Assembly: GCF_003008615.1 (NCBI RefSeq)
Contig: NZ_CP027657.1
Coordinates: 5,456,001-5,520,000 of the forward strand
DNA length: 64,000 nucleotides
DNA from: Pseudomonas mendocina
GTDB lineage: Bacteria; Pseudomonadota; Gammaproteobacteria; Pseudomonadales; Pseudomonadaceae
Reading direction: 5' to 3'
This document shows positions 44,291 to 52,062 of this stretch, one piece after another. Position numbers and translations under genes: made by a program. The first letter of the stretch is position 1; each line of letters starts with the position of its first letter. The notes below the pieces were generated by a model. It did not search any database. It was given only the letters and a program-made list of their open reading frames with translations, and was not told the DNA's origin.

Positions 44291-44500
44291 CTAGCACCCT
44301 TCGAAACAGATGTTGCGCGTATCAATACATTCCTGTCTGGCTTCTGGGCTGTTAGCTGTATTCATGCAGGCCCCATAATTAAGGTTGCAGTGTTGCTGGC
44401 AGCTATTTTCTGCTGCTTCATCGGTGAAATTAGCTTGCTTATTCATGCCTACTGCACAGCCAGCAATGAGTATTGCAAAAAAAATAGCTGATGGCTTCAT
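44291..44500 (-). CDS. Small cysteine-rich lipoprotein, unknown
   Basis: 69 residues from ATG 44500, coupled to the upstream exported-protein gene by an ATGA overlap (44497-44500). A signal segment MKPSAIFFAILIAGC ends in a lipobox (IAGC). The mature part has six more cysteines, spaced so as to suggest disulfides (SCQQHCNLNYGAC, CIDTRNICFEGC). Base composition is markedly more AT-rich than the surrounding genes. I recognise no family. Confidence 0.6.
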   Translation of the reverse strand: MKPSAIFFAILIAGCAVGMNKQANFTDEAAENSCQQHCNLNYGACMNTANSPEARQECIDTRNICFEGC

Positions 44501-45078
44501 GTTTTTATACATTCACCACTCCACCTTGCAGGGTCAAAGCTGTGGAATTCCTTGCTGTAGTTGCTATTCGGTTGAACAGTTGCAATCTCGACAGAATGTA
44601 ATTGGCGACGCTCAAATTGCTCTTTAAAAACCCGACATTCATAGCGTACCGGTCGATTGCTCTGGTTTTTAATCAGCAGCACTCCGATATTCGCAAATGA
44701 ATCTTTATTCTTAACCACTGCTGAAGTTGGGCCAGTAGGGGGCGAATATGGATTGTCGACGCCCTCGGGGGGAGGATAGGCAGTATAAAAATCTTCTTCA
44801 CTCAACCCACTCCCACCATCGTACTTAGATTCGCAGCTTCCCTGCTGATTGGGGTTGTTGAATGTATAGCTATACTCACCATTAGCTCTCACAACATTTT
44901 TCGACACGCACTTAGCCCAGCATGAATTATTCGTGCGCGCGTGCTTATTTGCCTGTAGATTATAAAACCAACAAGCTTTAGCTACTGTCGTCCCCTTGCC
45001 AGTAATATCTGTTCCACCAAAAGCAACTACTGGGACTGCCAATGAAGTAGACAGCAAGAGTATTGAAAACCTCCTCAT
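44497..45078 (-). CDS. Exported cysteine-containing protein, unknown
   Basis: 193 residues from ATG 45078, with GGGAGAG upstream. The signal peptide ends near VVAFGGT. The mature protein has seven cysteines, a low-complexity YPPPEGVDNPYSPPTGP linker in the middle and a C-terminal strand-rich part. Base composition is AT-richer than average and rare codons are frequent, pointing to horizontal transfer together with the small lipoprotein gene it overlaps. No family is recognised. Confidence 0.6.
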   Translation of the reverse strand: MRRFSILLLSTSLAVPVVAFGGTDITGKGTTVAKACWFYNLQANKHARTNNSCWAKCVSKNVVRANGEYSYTFNNPNQQGSCESKYDGGSGLSEEDFYTAYPPPEGVDNPYSPPTGPTSAVVKNKDSFANIGVLLIKNQSNRPVRYECRVFKEQFERRQLHSVEIATVQPNSNYSKEFHSFDPARWSGECIKT

Positions 45079-45457
45079 GCTTCTCTCCCTGAAGAATGGA
45101 TGTGGGAAGCAGTTATATAATTTCTCTAGATACATTGCTCTTAAATTGTGTGTCGCTGCGGCACGGAAAAAACTCAAGCGCACGAATTAAGATAGCCCAT
45201 TTTTTAAGCCCTGCAACTGCACTCAACAACAGCACGGTCAACTATGAAAGACAGATACAAAAGGGCTGTCTATGCTAAAGCAGTGCCGTTGTACCGATCC
45301 ATGCGGGGGGATTGGTCGATAGCGGCCAGCCGGCCGTTGTCACACGCGGCCTCTGGCAGGGCACTGCCTAGTCACACAAACTGCTCACAGTCACAACCGG
45401 GTATGAAGGCGGCACTGCTTTTTCCGAAAGCGGATTGCTAACCACTCACTGCCTGCC

Positions 45458-45595
45458 CTAACAAGACGCTCCTACCAACCGACTCCGACGATCCATGGCC
45501 ACCGCGACAATAGCCATGAGGATGACGAGGGTGTAGGCGAAAAGTCCCAAGTTGATGCCGAGGATCAGTTTCTCGGAGCCGTCGCTGAGTACCAT
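45458..45595 (-). CDS. Putative single-span membrane small protein or gene remnant
   Basis: 45 residues. A hydrophobic segment, GLFAYTLVILMAIVAVAM, followed by positively charged DRRSR, fits a single membrane helix with its C-terminus in the cytoplasm. The frame remains open for about ten codons upstream of the ATG, so it may be the remains of a longer membrane protein. There is no clear ribosome-binding site. Low confidence. Confidence 0.3.
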   Translation of the reverse strand: MVLSDGSEKLILGINLGLFAYTLVILMAIVAVAMDRRSRLVGASC

Positions 45596-45711
45596 CGAAC
45601 CACCGTAGCTAGCACCAGTAACTCAGTAAAAAACCGCCAATCACGAACACCGTTAGCCAGCTTGCGGGGAATGCTCAGGCAGCGACAACCCTGGCCAATG
45701 GAGCCCAGCAT

Positions 45712-46653
45712 TCATGGTCGAGGCCTGACAAAACGCTGCTCCAGGACTTCCTTGCCCCATTGCGCGCCTGGCCGCTCCTCTGCCAATACGAAGTTGCGTG
45801 CTTCATAGAGATGGCGTGCGGCGTGCAGTCCAGAGAAGGTCCATAGGTGCGTTTCAGTGAAATTCCGTTCATCGACGAACGACAGGGCCGCGTCCAGCAG
45901 CTTTTTCCCCACCCCACCGCCACGGGCCTCATCGGAGAGAATGAACCAGCGCAAATGCGCTACGTTCTCGCCCATGTCCTGGCCATCGATGGCCACGGAA
46001 CCTACGATCTGGCCATCGAGACACGCCGTCCAGATGGCATTTCCTGGGTTTTCCAGGCGATTGCAAAACTCGGCGAGCCCGCTCGCCACTACGGACTCGA
46101 AGCGCTGGCCGAAACCTGACTCGCGTGAGTAATACAGCGCATGCATGTCCGTGATACGGGCGATGATGCCTGGTCGGTATCCCCGCACGATCTCGATATT
46201 GAGTGAACGATCAGGGGTGCCCGACGTGATATCGAGCGCCTGGGTATAAAGCCGCATGCCCGCGAGTACAAGCTGGCCCTCGCCAGGTTTCAACCGCTCC
46301 AGAGCGGCAATGACCTGAGCGCGGGCGAAGTCGTGGATTGCAGCCACACGCTGCTTACCCGCAGCGGTCAGAGAGAGCATCTTGACGCGGCCATCGTCCT
46401 TCCCAGGCGTCTCCTGCAGCTCACCGGACGCCACCAACTTGCGCAGCATACGGCTCACGCTGGACTTTTCGAGTCGAAGCCGAGCACCGAGATCACGCGC
46501 CGTGATCTCTCCTTGTTCGATCTCGATCAGGGCATGCACGGCAGACGGCGAGAGGTCGGTTCCTGCAAAGTCGCCCCCCATGAATCCAAGCTCGCGAACC
46601 ATTGTTCGAGAGATCGCGCGAATTTCTTCAACCAGGTACTTATCAGCGTGCAT
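45712..46653 (-). CDS. MarR-type HTH and GNAT acetyltransferase fusion protein
   Basis: 313 residues from ATG 46653 (GGAGG about 8 bases upstream). Residues 1-145 form a MarR winged helix (ITARDLGARLRLEKSSVSRM, RKLVASGELQETPGKDDGRV). Residues about 155-310 form a GNAT fold with the acetyl-CoA loop LSDEARGGGVGKKLLDAALS. This two-domain layout is common in proteobacteria, with unknown acetyl acceptors. A GTTG-N7-CAAC palindrome just upstream could be its own operator. Confidence 0.87.
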   Translation of the reverse strand: MHADKYLVEEIRAISRTMVRELGFMGGDFAGTDLSPSAVHALIEIEQGEITARDLGARLRLEKSSVSRMLRKLVASGELQETPGKDDGRVKMLSLTAAGKQRVAAIHDFARAQVIAALERLKPGEGQLVLAGMRLYTQALDITSGTPDRSLNIEIVRGYRPGIIARITDMHALYYSRESGFGQRFESVVASGLAEFCNRLENPGNAIWTACLDGQIVGSVAIDGQDMGENVAHLRWFILSDEARGGGVGKKLLDAALSFVDERNFTETHLWTFSGLHAARHLYEARNFVLAEERPGAQWGKEVLEQRFVRPRP

Positions 46654-46695
46654 CCCAAGGCCTCCGCAATAATGGATGCACGTTACAACCAATAA

Positions 46696-46710
46696 GTTGC
46701 TTAGTACAAC
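46696..46710 (-). promoter_or_regulatory. Possible MarR operator
   Basis: GTTGCTTAGTACAAC is an interrupted palindrome (GTTG-N7-CAAC) 43 bases before the MarR-GNAT start, in an AT-rich stretch where the promoter should be. Spacing and size suit MarR-type dimers. Confidence 0.35.
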
Positions 46711-46836
46711 AAAATTCAGACATGTGCCTTCGCTGAGGCCTGGGCACAGACTCGCTGCAAGGAAGGGCTGAAAGAAAAACCACCTGAGCGCCTGATGCCG
46801 ATCAGATAAACGTAGTGTCTGGCACGCATAGCCTTT

Positions 46837-46916
46837 GTAGGGTGTCGCGGGGCCGCCCAGACCGTGTGCACCGAGATGCTGGCGCCACGACCATTGGTGC
46901 GCACAGCGCACCCTAC
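46837..46916. repeat. REP-like inverted repeat, GTGCGC family
   Basis: A degenerate left arm GTAGGGTGTCGCGG and an intact right arm GGTGCGCACAGCGCACCCTA. Confidence 0.55.
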
Positions 46917-47117
46917 GTAACCTTATCCTGACGCTTAAGTGACTGGCATTAACCTGAGCGCCCTACTCCTGGGCGTCCTCGGGGTACTGCTCTGCACTTC
47001 ACAGCGCGGATCATCTCTCGGTGCGCGCGTCCGCTACAGGTCGAAATGCACGCCCATGGCGTGGCAGCTTGTAGCCGATAGCCGCCAGGCTTCTGACGGT
47101 GCCCATGCACAAACGAA

Positions 47118-47143
47118 AGCCCCCGGCCTCGCGACCGGGGGCT
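47118..47143 (-). terminator. Rho-independent terminator of the encapsulin operon
   Basis: AGCCCCCGG and CCGGGGGCT pair over 9 bp with an 8-base loop. On the minus strand the stem is followed by TTCGTTTG. It lies 18 bp after the cysteine desulfurase stop. Confidence 0.75.
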
Positions 47144-47160
47144 CGTTCATGGCTGAGGGT

Positions 47161-48936
47161 TCAGCGTCTGCGCGCCAGACGCTGCACGGTATCGACCAGC
47201 AGATCCACTTCACCAATGGTGTTGTAGAACGCCAACGACGGTCGCACCGTGGCCTCGACCCCGAAGCGGCGCAGGATCGGCTGCGCGCAGTGGTGGCCGG
47301 AGCGTACGGCGATGCCCTCGCGGTTGAGGGCGGCGCCGACTTCCTCGGTGCGGTAGCCGTCGAGCACGAAGGACAGCACGCTGGCCTTGTGCGCCGCGGT
47401 GCCGATCAGGCGCAGGCCAGGGATGGCCGACAGACCACGGGTGGCGTACACCAGCAGGTCATGCTCGTAGCGCTGGATGTTCTCCAGCCCCAGACGCTCG
47501 ACGTATTGCAACGCCGCCCCCAGCCCCACCGCATCGGCGATGTTGCCGGTGCCGGCCTCGAAACGCGCAGGCGGCCCCTGGTACACCGTCTTCTCGAAGG
47601 TGACGTCGGCGATCATGTTGCCGCCGCCCTGCCAGGGTGGCAGTTGCTCGAGCAGATCGCGCTTGCCGTAGACCACGCCGATACCGGTGGGGCCGAAGAT
47701 CTTGTGTCCGGAGAACACCAGAAAATCGGCATCCAGCGCCTGCACGTTGACCCGCAGGTGCGAGACCGACTGTGCGCCATCCACCAATACCTTGGCACCC
47801 ACCGCATGCGCCAGGCCAATGATCTCGGCTACCGGCGTCACCGTACCCAGGGCGTTGGAGACCTGAGTGATGGAGACCAGCTTGGTGCGCGGGCAGAGCA
47901 GCTTGGCGTATTCCTCAAGAATGATCTGCCCCGTGTCGTCCACCGGAATCACCCGGATCTTCGCGCCCACTTCGGCCGCCAGCTGTTGCCAGGGGACGAT
48001 GTTGGCGTGGTGCTCCAGGTGGGAAACGATGATTTCGTCCCCCGCACCGATGAACTTGCGGCCGAAGGTGTTGGCGATCAGGTTGATGCCTTCGGTGGCG
48101 CCACGCACGAAGATGATCTCCTCCTCCGAACGTGCACCGAGAAAGCGTCGCACCGTGCTCCTGGCACCTTCGTAGGCATCCGTGGCACGCGCCGCCAGTT
48201 CGTGCGCGGCGCGGTGGATGTTGGAGTTCTCGTGCTCGTAGAAGTAGCTGATGCGCTCGATCACCTGGCGTGGCTTCTGCGTGGTGGCGGCATTGTCGAA
48301 CCACACCAACGGCTTGCCATTGGCCCGCTCCTGGAGGATGGGAAAGTCACGACGCACGGCGTTGACATCGAAGCTGCCGGTAGTCTGTGGCTGGCCGGAT
48401 GCCTGCGGCGCCTTCTCCAGACGCGGTGCCGATCCCTGGTCGAGGAAGTAGAACTGCCCCGCTCCGCTCTGCACTTGCGCAGGTGTCGATGTCGTGCTGC
48501 GTGACTCGCCCAGCAGCGATTGCAGCACCTGGGCCAGCTCGTCGCCACCCGGCAGGCCATCGCTGCGCGCAGCGACGCGATCCTCGCGCGTTGCAGAATC
48601 ACTGACGCCGGGTGCCGGCAGGTCACTGAAGTAATAGCCAGAGGGGGCAGCCGCACCACCGGCACCCGGTGGCTGCACGATCGCAGCACCCGGATAGACC
48701 TGGGGAATGGCCGCCGTATAGGCCTGCGGCGAACCCAGATCCAGACCATCGAGGGTGCCGGCCGGTGCGGTCGCGGTCTGCGGCGCTTCATGGGCGGTCA
48801 GGCTGGGCGCCTCACCGCCGGCACGCGGCACCTCGCCCGGTTTGGCGGCGAACAGCTCATTGGCCAGACGCGCCAGGCTGGCGAGATCCGGCAGGCCGTC
48901 AGCCTGGGGCTCAGCGGTAAGCAACTGGGTAGTCAT
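47161..48936 (-). CDS. Encapsulin cargo cysteine desulfurase (family 2A, SufS-like with N-terminal targeting domain)
   Basis: 591 residues, about 185 longer than SufS. Residues 188-591 are a group II cysteine desulfurase: HHANIVPWQQ with the substrate histidines, PLP lysine K412 in FSGHKIFGPTG, and catalytic C550 in RSGHHCAQP. The enzyme takes sulfur from L-cysteine as a persulfide, giving alanine. Residues 1-187 are proline/alanine-rich and probably disordered, with short conserved-looking motifs (LPDLASLARLANELFA, SGYYFSDLPAPGV, GQFYFLDQG). In family 2A encapsulin systems such an extension directs the enzyme into the shell. The gene overlaps the shell gene by 26 bp and is the last of the operon. 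The identity is strong by sequence and neighbour. Confidence 0.93.
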   Translation of the reverse strand: MTTQLLTAEPQADGLPDLASLARLANELFAAKPGEVPRAGGEAPSLTAHEAPQTATAPAGTLDGLDLGSPQAYTAAIPQVYPGAAIVQPPGAGGAAAPSGYYFSDLPAPGVSDSATREDRVAARSDGLPGGDELAQVLQSLLGESRSTTSTPAQVQSGAGQFYFLDQGSAPRLEKAPQASGQPQTTGSFDVNAVRRDFPILQERANGKPLVWFDNAATTQKPRQVIERISYFYEHENSNIHRAAHELAARATDAYEGARSTVRRFLGARSEEEIIFVRGATEGINLIANTFGRKFIGAGDEIIVSHLEHHANIVPWQQLAAEVGAKIRVIPVDDTGQIILEEYAKLLCPRTKLVSITQVSNALGTVTPVAEIIGLAHAVGAKVLVDGAQSVSHLRVNVQALDADFLVFSGHKIFGPTGIGVVYGKRDLLEQLPPWQGGGNMIADVTFEKTVYQGPPARFEAGTGNIADAVGLGAALQYVERLGLENIQRYEHDLLVYATRGLSAIPGLRLIGTAAHKASVLSFVLDGYRTEEVGAALNREGIAVRSGHHCAQPILRRFGVEATVRPSLAFYNTIGEVDLLVDTVQRLARRR

Positions 48937-49843
48937 GGTATTTGTCGACCTCTACGTCATCGAGTACGGCCAGGGCATCTTCGGTCAGCACCGCCAGCGA
49001 GCAGTACAGCGAGATCAGGTAGGAAGCGATGGCGTTGCGGTTGATCCCCATGAAGCGCACCGACAGCCCCGGGCTCTGCTCGCCGGCCACGCCCGGCTGG
49101 TACAGGCCGATCACGCCCTGGCGCTTGTCGCCGACGCGCAGCAGCAGGATCTTGGTCTTGCCGTCGTCATCGAACGGCACCTTGTCCGATGGGATCAACG
49201 GCAGGCCGCGCCAGGTGAGGAACTGCGAACCGAACAGGCTGACGGTGGGTGGCGGCACGCCGCGACGGGTGCACTCGCGACCGAAGGCGGCGATGGCCAG
49301 CGGGTGGGCGAGGAAGAACGCCGGCTCCTTCCAGACCTTGGCGATCAGCTCATCGAGGTCGTCCGGGGTGGGTGGGCCGCCCAGGGTGGAGATGCGCTGG
49401 GCCGGGTCGACGCTGGACAGCAGGCCATACTCGGGGTTGTTGATCAGCTCGTTTTCCTGACGCTCCTTGATGGTCTCGATGGTCAGGCGCAGTTGCTCGC
49501 GAATCTGGTCGTGCGGGCTGCTGTAGAGGTCGGAGACACGGGTGTGCACGTCGAGGATGGTGGTCACCGCGTTGAGGAAATACTCGCGCGGCGCGTCTTC
49601 GTAGTCGACGAAGGTCTGCGGCAACACCGCCTCGTCGCGCTGGGAACAGGCGACCTGCACGTTGAGCGGGTTCTTCACCTTGTTCAGGCGGAAGATGCCG
49701 GCCTCCACCGGCGTCCACTGCAGCAGGTGTACCAGCCAGCGCGGGGTGATGGTGGAAAGTTGCGGTACGGTCTTGGTCGCGTTCGCCAGTTGCCGGGCGG
49801 CACTGTCGCCGAGGGCAAGGCGTACATCCTGATTGTCAGCCAT
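48911..49843 (-). CDS. srpI: Family 2A encapsulin shell protein (SrpI-like)
   Basis: 310 residues. The sequence closely follows SrpI of Synechococcus elongatus: ARQLANATKTVPQLSTITPR, RWLVHLLQWTPVEAGIFRLN, NPREYFLNAV-like segment (APREYFLNAVTTILDVHTRV) and FFLAHPLAIAAFGRECTRRG. Family 2A shells have an HK97-phage-like fold and assemble into hollow particles of about 25 nm. AGGAG lies 7 bases before the ATG. Downstream lies the cargo enzyme, upstream a serine acetyltransferase and a rhodanese, which is the known family 2A set. In published work such compartments have been tied to sulfur storage. Confidence 0.95.
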   Translation of the reverse strand: MADNQDVRLALGDSAARQLANATKTVPQLSTITPRWLVHLLQWTPVEAGIFRLNKVKNPLNVQVACSQRDEAVLPQTFVDYEDAPREYFLNAVTTILDVHTRVSDLYSSPHDQIREQLRLTIETIKERQENELINNPEYGLLSSVDPAQRISTLGGPPTPDDLDELIAKVWKEPAFFLAHPLAIAAFGRECTRRGVPPPTVSLFGSQFLTWRGLPLIPSDKVPFDDDGKTKILLLRVGDKRQGVIGLYQPGVAGEQSPGLSVRFMGINRNAIASYLISLYCSLAVLTEDALAVLDDVEVDKYHDYPVAYR

Positions 49844-49947
49844 GGAACACTCCTGTTGCGGTTTTCAAGGCGCGCAGAATCCCGCACGGTCGTGATCGCA
49901 CGACCGTCGTGTGGATGCTGTGCAGGGGTTGCGGCGAACGCCGCGGA

Positions 49948-50925
49948 TTAACCGGTGTTGCTGGCCTGGTGCTGCAGGCTGGCCTGGGTCACGTTGCTGC
50001 CGGGCGGCACACTGCGCGTCAGCCAGACGTTGCCGCCGATGCTGGAGCCCTTGCCGATGGTGATGCGTCCCAGGATGGTGGCGCCGGCGTAGATCACCAC
50101 GTCATCCTCGACGATCGGGTGACGCGGCTCACCCTTGAGCAACTGCCCGCTCTCGTCAGCCGTGAAGCGCTTGGCGCCAAGGGTCACGGCCTGGTAGATG
50201 CGCACATGGTTGCCGATGATCGCGGTCTCGCCGATCACCACCCCAGTGCCGTGGTCGATGAAGAAGCTGTGGCCGATCTGCGCGCCGGGATGGATGTCGA
50301 TACCGGTGGAGGAATGAGCGATTTCCGCACCGATACGTGCCAGCAATGGCAGGCCGGCGCGGTACAGGTGGTGGGCCAGGCGATGGTGGATGACGGCGAG
50401 GATACCCGGGTAACACAGCAGCACTTCGTCGACGCTACGCGCCGCCGGGTCGCCGGCATAGGCGGCCAGCACGTCGCTGTCGAGCAGGCGGCGCAGGCCC
50501 GGCAGCGCAGCGGCGAAATCGCGCACGATAGCGATGGCCTCGGCCTCGCTGTCTTTCTCCACGTCGCCCTGCTGACGCGCGGCATAGCGCAACTCCAGGC
50601 GCACCTGCGACAGCAGGCTGTTGAGCGCACTGTCGAGGGTGTGGCCGACGTAGAAGTCCTCGCTTTCCTGGCGCAGGTCGCTGGGCCCGAGGCGCATGGG
50701 GAACAGTGCTCCGCAGAGGCCTTCGAAGATCGCCTCCAGCGCCTGTCGCGAGGGCAACTCGCGGCTGCCCAGTTCACGGTTACGGCCAGTGCGGCTGCGC
50801 CAGTCGCTACGCGCCTCACGCAATTGCTCGACGATCTGCTCGAGTTGCCAGTTGACGCGCGGCGCTCGGCTGTCAGCCAGATGCGGGTTGAGGTATTCCA
50901 GGTCTGCAATGTGCTGGTGGGGCAT
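49948..50925 (-). CDS. epsC: Serine O-acetyltransferase, EpsC-type
   Basis: 325 residues. The C-terminal left-handed beta helix has hexapeptide repeats and the catalytic segment FFIDHGTGVVIGETAIIGNH (H225). The N-terminal half is the alpha-helical domain of bacterial SATs. The enzyme makes O-acetylserine, the precursor that accepts sulfide to give cysteine. It is 104 bp before the shell gene in the same direction. The long N-terminus (about 300-residue class) is that of the SATs linked to family 2A encapsulins rather than of CysE. It supplies the cysteine that the cargo desulfurase consumes. Confidence 0.92.
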   Translation of the reverse strand: MPHQHIADLEYLNPHLADSRAPRVNWQLEQIVEQLREARSDWRSRTGRNRELGSRELPSRQALEAIFEGLCGALFPMRLGPSDLRQESEDFYVGHTLDSALNSLLSQVRLELRYAARQQGDVEKDSEAEAIAIVRDFAAALPGLRRLLDSDVLAAYAGDPAARSVDEVLLCYPGILAVIHHRLAHHLYRAGLPLLARIGAEIAHSSTGIDIHPGAQIGHSFFIDHGTGVVIGETAIIGNHVRIYQAVTLGAKRFTADESGQLLKGEPRHPIVEDDVVIYAGATILGRITIGKGSSIGGNVWLTRSVPPGSNVTQASLQHQASNTG

Positions 50926-51000
50926 TTCGATTACTCAGAAAAACGCTGCGATGCCTGAGGCCGCGAGCACCGCTCGCGCCTCCCGTTGGCGGTCAATGGC

Positions 51001-51522
51001 TCAATCCTGTACCCAGGGCAGGTTCCAGTGCCGCCAGCCACCGCTCTCGCCCCGCTGGCGCTGGGCATCCAGATCGCCTTCGAAACCCTCGAGCACATTG
51101 AATACCTCGGAGAAACCAGCCGCCGTGGCCGCAGTCGCTGCCGCTGCCGAGCGCTTGCCGCTGCGGCACAGCAGTACCACCGGCTTGTCGCGGGGCACCT
51201 TGGTTTCCAGCTCACGCAGAAAGCGCGGGTTCTTGATCAGTGCCGGGCCGTTCTGCCAGGGCACATGCAGGCTGTTCGGCACATGGCCGACGAATTTCAG
51301 CTCCTCGAAAGTGCGCACATCGACCAGGGTCGCCTCGCCCGCCTCGACCAGTGCCCAGGCCTCCGGCGGATAGAGGCTGCCGGCATAGATGACGCCTTGT
51401 TCATGGCCACGAATGCGAGCCCGTTCGAACAACTCGTCGCTGGATACGGCCAGCACGCTGCGCAGGTCGGTGGGACGCTGGATGGAAACGGCAGGCTGAG
51501 AAGCGATGTCTGCGGACGGCAT
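51001..51522 (-). CDS. Single-domain rhodanese, encapsulin operon
   Basis: 173 residues. One rhodanese domain with the active-site loop LLCRSGKRSAAAA (C119) and VDVRTFEELKFVGHVPNSLH. A 50-residue N-terminal extension (SSDELFERARIRGHEQGVIY) is unusual for simple rhodaneses. AGAGGATC lies just before the ATG. First gene of the operon and 75 bp before epsC. A rhodanese often accompanies family 2A encapsulins and could pass sulfane sulfur to or from the compartment. Confidence 0.88.
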   Translation of the reverse strand: MPSADIASQPAVSIQRPTDLRSVLAVSSDELFERARIRGHEQGVIYAGSLYPPEAWALVEAGEATLVDVRTFEELKFVGHVPNSLHVPWQNGPALIKNPRFLRELETKVPRDKPVVLLCRSGKRSAAAATAATAAGFSEVFNVLEGFEGDLDAQRQRGESGGWRHWNLPWVQD

Positions 51523-51579
51523 TAACAGATCCTCTAGTTGGCTAGTCGGGGCAGGCAGTCGGTCTGCGGCGCCGCGTTG

Positions 51580-51645
51580 AGTCCTACTCTATGCCTAGCG
51601 CATATATCCAAAAAATAATTAATTATTTTATTTGCCAAACAAAAA
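51580..51645 (-). promoter_or_regulatory. Promoter of the encapsulin operon
   Basis: On the minus strand, an A+T block (51609-51640, TAATTAATTATTTTTT type) is followed about 20 bases later by TAGAGT (complement of 51586-51591), about 60 bases before the rhodanese start. This repeats the layout before tcyJ (29014-29066), including the TAGAGT hexamer, and suggests control by the same sulfur-starvation activator. Confidence 0.5.
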
Positions 51646-51662
51646 GGAATATCAAATAAAGC

Positions 51663-51721
51663 GTAGGAGGCACCATGCGCACCAAAAGATCGGCATTCCC
51701 GGTGCGCACGGCGCACCCTAC
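51663..51721. repeat. REP-like inverted repeat, GTGCGC family
   Basis: GTAGGAGGCACCATGCGCACC and GGTGCGCACGGCGCACCCTAC, in the space between two minus-strand operons. Confidence 0.65.
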
Positions 51722-51737
51722 GGGAAAGCGTAGAGCC

Positions 51738-51796
51738 GTAGCCCGGATGAAATCCGGGGAGAACATCGGTGAAATCCCGGATTGCATCCGGGCTAC
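51738..51796. repeat. REP-like inverted repeat, GTAGCCCGGATG family
   Basis: GTAGCCCGGATGAAATCCGG and CCCGGATTGCATCCGGGCTAC. Its right end forms the stop codon of the DUF971 gene, so the repeat borders the gene directly. Confidence 0.7.
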
Positions 51797-52062
51797 AGTC
51801 CGCGCAGGTAGTCCCAGGGGTAGATACCGCGGTCGTGGCCGTCGCTGAAGATCAGTTGCACGCCATATCCCTGAGCGTTGATGGCCTGCACGCGGATGTC
51901 GATTGGTGCCAGATCGATACGCCCGTGCAGGCGCGCCGCGCGGCACTGCGAGCAGGGGCAGGCCGCGCGCAAACGCGCGTGGGCAAGCTCGCTGCGGCTG
52001 CCGTCCGGCCAGTCCAGCAGAAGCTGCCCAGCGGCGCTGCGCAGGGAGGTTGGCGCTATCAC
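51793..52062 (-). CDS. DUF971-family protein (GBBH-like N-terminal domain)
   Basis: 89 residues. Start is GTG 52062, overlapping the HEAT-gene stop (GTGA), a coupled start that is easy to miss. The DUF971 pattern is present: LLLDWPDGSRSELAHARLRA, ACPCSQCRA and the C-terminal DGHDRGIYPWDYLRGL. The domain also occurs at the N-terminus of gamma-butyrobetaine hydroxylases and with Fe-S and Mrp proteins, and its CxC/CxxC cysteines (CPCSQC) may bind metal. Last gene of the GntR-AprA-like operon. Function unknown. Confidence 0.82.
   Translation of the reverse strand: MIAPTSLRSAAGQLLLDWPDGSRSELAHARLRAACPCSQCRAARLHGRIDLAPIDIRVQAINAQGYGVQLIFSDGHDRGIYPWDYLRGL

Larger units (their letters stand above)
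46654..47110. other. Intergenic region between MarR-GNAT and encapsulin cargo genes
   Basis: About 460 bp. It contains the putative MarR operator (46696-46710), a GTGCGC-family REP (46837-46916) and otherwise unremarkable sequence. Open frames here show no convincing start or composition. Confidence 0.5.
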
